Assembly (NCBI RefSeq): GCF_001949145.1
Contig: NW_019091585.1
Location: forward strand, 393,877 to 457,876
Direction: 5' to 3'
Length of the DNA stretch: 64,000 bases
From: Acanthaster planci
Taxonomy: Eukaryota > Echinodermata > Asteroidea > Valvatida > Acanthasteridae
Part shown: positions 60,658 to 64,000 of the stretch, piece after piece
How positions within the stretch are numbered: position 1 is the stretch's first letter
Layout: every line of letters begins with the position of its first letter
Notes under the pieces: model-generated
Seen by the model: the letters and a program-made list of their open reading frames with translations, nothing else
Databases searched by the model: none
What the model was told of the DNA's origin: nothing
Translations under genes and position numbers: made by a program

Positions 60658-63600
60658 GTGCAGGCCAGTCAATGAGCTTTTGAACTCTTTGCGCTAGGAC
60701 AGTCCAAGAGGATGCAGGGGTGATCTGCAACAATCTAGTCGGACCAAACAACCAGGAAAAGTGGAAGTCTCCCGAACTTGTCAGAGTCAGTTGATGACCC
60801 CTCTAATTCTCCAGGGCAACCTTGAGCATCCCAACAACTAGGAAAAGATGGAGCTGTGCTGTTGGTATTATTTTCCTGAATAATATTCAAGTTAGCTGAT
60901 CGACCCTGTATCTGGCAAGGATAAACTTCATAGGCAACCCCCCCCCACACTTCAGCAAAACAGGTGGAAAGTTTTTGATGTTCCATTGGTTGAGAGATAT
61001 AAAGCTATTGAAACAACACGGGAAAATATCAGTTTCAATGTCTGTCAGGAACATTTTGTGCACGTAATGCCAAAAGAAAAACAGTCTGAGAATATGGAAC
61101 GGAAAACTGGTTGATTCTGTTTTCTTCGAAAAGGATTACCAGTTGTGTCTTAGACACAATATTAGACAAGACAAACGTATGTACGCTATTGCCACTGAAT
61201 GGTTGCTCGGAAGATGTTTTGAGACATTTTGGGGCCCTTTTCAATTCCTTTTTCCTAAAGAGATCTTTAATATTCACAAGATGTTCCTTCAGATTTTACA
61301 GGGTTTTGCCCTTGCATTAAAGGGCAAGCATTTTCATTAAAGAGGCTTCAAACTTACAACTTGGGTTTGTTTTACAGTGGACTTTGAATTTAGTTCCCAA
61401 AATCAAAGTTTCGGGGTATTTTGACGCAAGGTATCTGTGTCGTCAGGATTCATTGTACATGCACCATTGAAAGCCTTTTGTTCAATACAGTGAACCACCA
61501 AGAGGTTGCCACAGAAAGGCCAATTTTGGCAGTGTATTGTGGAAAATGGTAGACAAGTTCTATTCACCAGCTGCTGTGTGGGGAACTTGGTTCCTGTTTT
61601 TCATGGAAGGAAATAAATCTTTCTCCTATTGCATGAAATGTCCCAATCTGTCAATAATTTCCCCAAGGTGTCCACTGACATGCAAATCGCAACAAGGCGG
61701 CTATGCTTTTGTTAACCGTAAACTTGATAAAATCGCCTCTCCCTGGTAATCTGTTGATAGAGCACTGTATTGTGGATTGTCCCTTTTGTGAGGTGACAAA
61801 GGGATTGGAGACAGCATCAACATATGGTAGGTAACCTGTTTTGTATAACTGTGATGGAGAGTTGCACATCATTTCATTGTTGCGGCTACTTTTTGTGCAT
61901 TGCTTAAAATAGACCCATGGTAAAACAATGACAGCATGCTTTGCTTACAATGTACGCTTTCCTATGGGGGCTCAATGGATCGCGTCCCACCTTTCTGCTA
62001 CAGGAAAGCACGCATGTAAACAAACCATGACGTCATTATTTTACAAATCTATTGACTTTTTAAATTTTTTTAAAATTTATTTTTTACCCATTCTGTGGTT
62101 GGCCCACTGAGGCTTCTTTTAGGCTTTTTGCATGTTCAGCATATACCATTTGAACTGTTAGTATTCCTATATTTCAGCAATAAGATATTATGGTTTCATA
62201 AGCAGCTCAGCCAATGCCTGGCTACTGTATTCAAGAAGATTTTTATGACTTGTAAGCTGTTTAAAAGTGGATTTTTAAAATGTATTCTTTGAACGATTTC
62301 CCTTTTATGTTTTATCTTGCTGTTATCATTTCATGACATTTTGTACATGCATGTTTATATTATACACCAATTACATGTACAACTACATCTACTGTATAGT
62401 GGTTGCACTGTTTCTGTCACTTTAACTCACTCTAACCAAATTAAGAAATGACAAGTGTCATATTTTCATTCATATTTTTATCCTGCATTCTCCAGGTACG
62501 CCGGGACAGTATAGAATGGCCACGTTTCAAAACAGTATTTTTTGTACTTTCAGTAGTGGTGCTTTCAGTGTGAACATTTCAGTGTGAACAGTGTGAACTT
62601 CACCGTGCCAAAGCCACTTCTGGCGTCCACAGCAGGCTGGAGATTTTCAACACGGTCAATGATTAATGTGCTGTTGTAATGGGGGAAAATTATGGCGACC
62701 TGGCTTGCACTTTGACATCAGTTGTGCATGTACAGTAGGGTTGTGGAAGAACACATTTTCATGTAATTGATTGTCTGTGCGTTATGAATTGGAATTGAGG
62801 TGTTACTATTCTGAACAGTAAGGAGATTACAATTATCGTTGCATATTGGTTGCCAGATTGTGGATGTGTTGGCTGTACTGTAAGGTACATGTATCAAGAA
62901 AAATGTATTCTGTGGGAATGTCGTTTGTTATTGTTCAATTATTCCCCGTGTTTCGTTGATACAGACGTTTTTTTCTTCTGGAATGTGTTTTAGAGACAAT
63001 TTGAACCTTGCAGATGTTTCCAAAAAGAGTTATCCATGTATGTGGAACATTCCAACTCAATTGAAACTCAAACTGTAACTAGTTGCGACCAAATACTGGT
63101 ACTTTCCGGTATGACAATTGAATGTCACATTTTATGCCATTCCGTCCAGAAACTTTTGCAAGAACATTGACTCAAGTACTTACTGAACATTGTGTGTGAA
63201 GATGTCAAATTCTGTGTACTTTCATTCAAAACTACACGTATTAACGCAACTGCTGAACTGTTTATCACCCCAAGAAAATGGTTGCTGTAACTCTTCTTGT
63301 TAATGTCAAGGTACTAGAATTTGCATTTTACAATTTGATAGTCTTTTTTTTTCCAGAGCAGCTGTTCAAGAGGGTGAAATTGGTAGCTTTTACAAGTATT
63401 TCAAGAAAAAATCTTGCACAGCTGTTCAGGCAAGCATGTTTGAAATATTTGCAAGTGCATTTATTTATCAAAATATGATATTATTTATTCCAACCTGTAC
63501 AGTGAATTTCTTTTTAGCTGTTGATATACAGAGGCTTACTTATATTTTAAAAGGAAAAACAGAGTTATACCAGTAATTGCATGTATTTTGTGCAAAATAA

Positions 63601-64000
63601 AAATGTTAACTGGGTTTAATAACGTTCTAATGTGTGTGTAAGCAATGGTTGTCCATCAATGATTTATGAGCACAGCTTCAATGCTCATTTTACAGAACAG
63701 GTCTCCAAATCTCACAGCTGCAAACCTCTGCCTTGTTCATGTGCATCACCTATTTTTAGAACAAAGTCGTGATAAGACCTACAGGTACATGTACCTTCCT
63801 TTTTTTATCTACTGGACCTGTACAGTTCAAATAAATTCTGAAGGGACAATAGAACACAGACTTTCTAACTGCATTGGACAACACAAGTTTTACATGCATC
63901 AGCCTGCAGATCATAGCACTATTACATGTACATGTACTTTCAAGTTACCGACATAAAAACAATAAATTACTAGAATACATTTTACACGTGTTTCACACAG
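60658..64000 (+). other. Probable 3' UTR and downstream flank of the nucleotidase gene
   Basis: The first plus-strand AATAAA after the stop is at 61612, about 950 bases downstream. Another is at 63596, and further AATAAA words lie near 63828 and 63961. No splice-consistent exon or recognised domain follows. The short ORFs are low-complexity. Confidence 0.45.

Noticed and set aside
1-64000. CRISPR arrays, operons, prokaryotic mobile elements, rRNA genes
   Set aside because: The window is animal nuclear DNA; no direct-repeat/spacer array, rRNA or prokaryotic gene organisation is present.

Overview
This is a 64 kb window of animal nuclear DNA. Coding sequence is split into short exons with GT/AG introns and consistent reading-frame phases, and genes are kilobases apart. 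The sequence is A/T-rich with many degenerate repeats, and there is no operon structure. The palindromic word TACATGTA and GGCCTA-type words are abundant, and the window carries a multi-SRCR secreted protein and a cytosolic-type sulfotransferase. Together these suggest a marine invertebrate deuterostome, most likely an echinoderm; a hemichordate or amphioxus is not excluded. The taxon is inferred, not shown. There are two assembly gaps (14562-14761 and 25637-26015) and isolated N bases at 6461 and 9284.

Layout. 1-11.4 kb is intergenic and repeat-rich. It holds a GC-rich block that may be a terminal exon (about 578-790, minus), a possible retroelement relic near 3.7-4.0 kb, a 1.3-1.4 kb segment present twice in direct orientation (4339-5711 and 6469-7767), a broken BEL/Pao-type gag remnant (8161-9412), and an array of palindromic units (about 9985-10555). 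11.4-20.4 kb holds a complete six-exon PAPS-dependent sulfotransferase gene (plus strand, 301 aa), with a fold-back element in its 3' flank. 21-27 kb shows no gene. 27.5-35.0 kb holds an eight-exon minus-strand gene for a secreted protein with a signal peptide and six SRCR domains (720 aa). 35-45 kb is intergenic, with SINEs, MITE-like elements and dense TACATGTA tracts. 45.2-60.7 kb holds a fifteen-exon plus-strand gene for a UshA/YfkN-type 5'-nucleotidase with a C-terminal ankyrin region (800 aa). Its predicted N-terminus begins MGSTCS, which fits N-myristoylation. The remainder is 3' UTR and flank.

I assembled the three gene models by hand. In each, every junction has GT/AG, the phases match across junctions, the total length is divisible by three, and the protein length fits the family. 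The three genes belong to unrelated pathways (sulfonation, pattern-recognition or adhesion, nucleotide hydrolysis), and nothing in the sequence shows that they act together. The SRCR and nucleotidase genes are divergently arranged across about 10 kb.

The most interesting signals are: the nucleotidase-ankyrin fusion with a lipidation-type N-terminus; the first SRCR domain, which has lost one complete conserved disulfide pair; the palindromic minisatellite at 10 kb; three large inverted repeats or fold-backs (20464-21115, 29956-30077, 47869-48937); and a duplicated segment with a single N just before its second copy, which may be an assembly or haplotype artefact.
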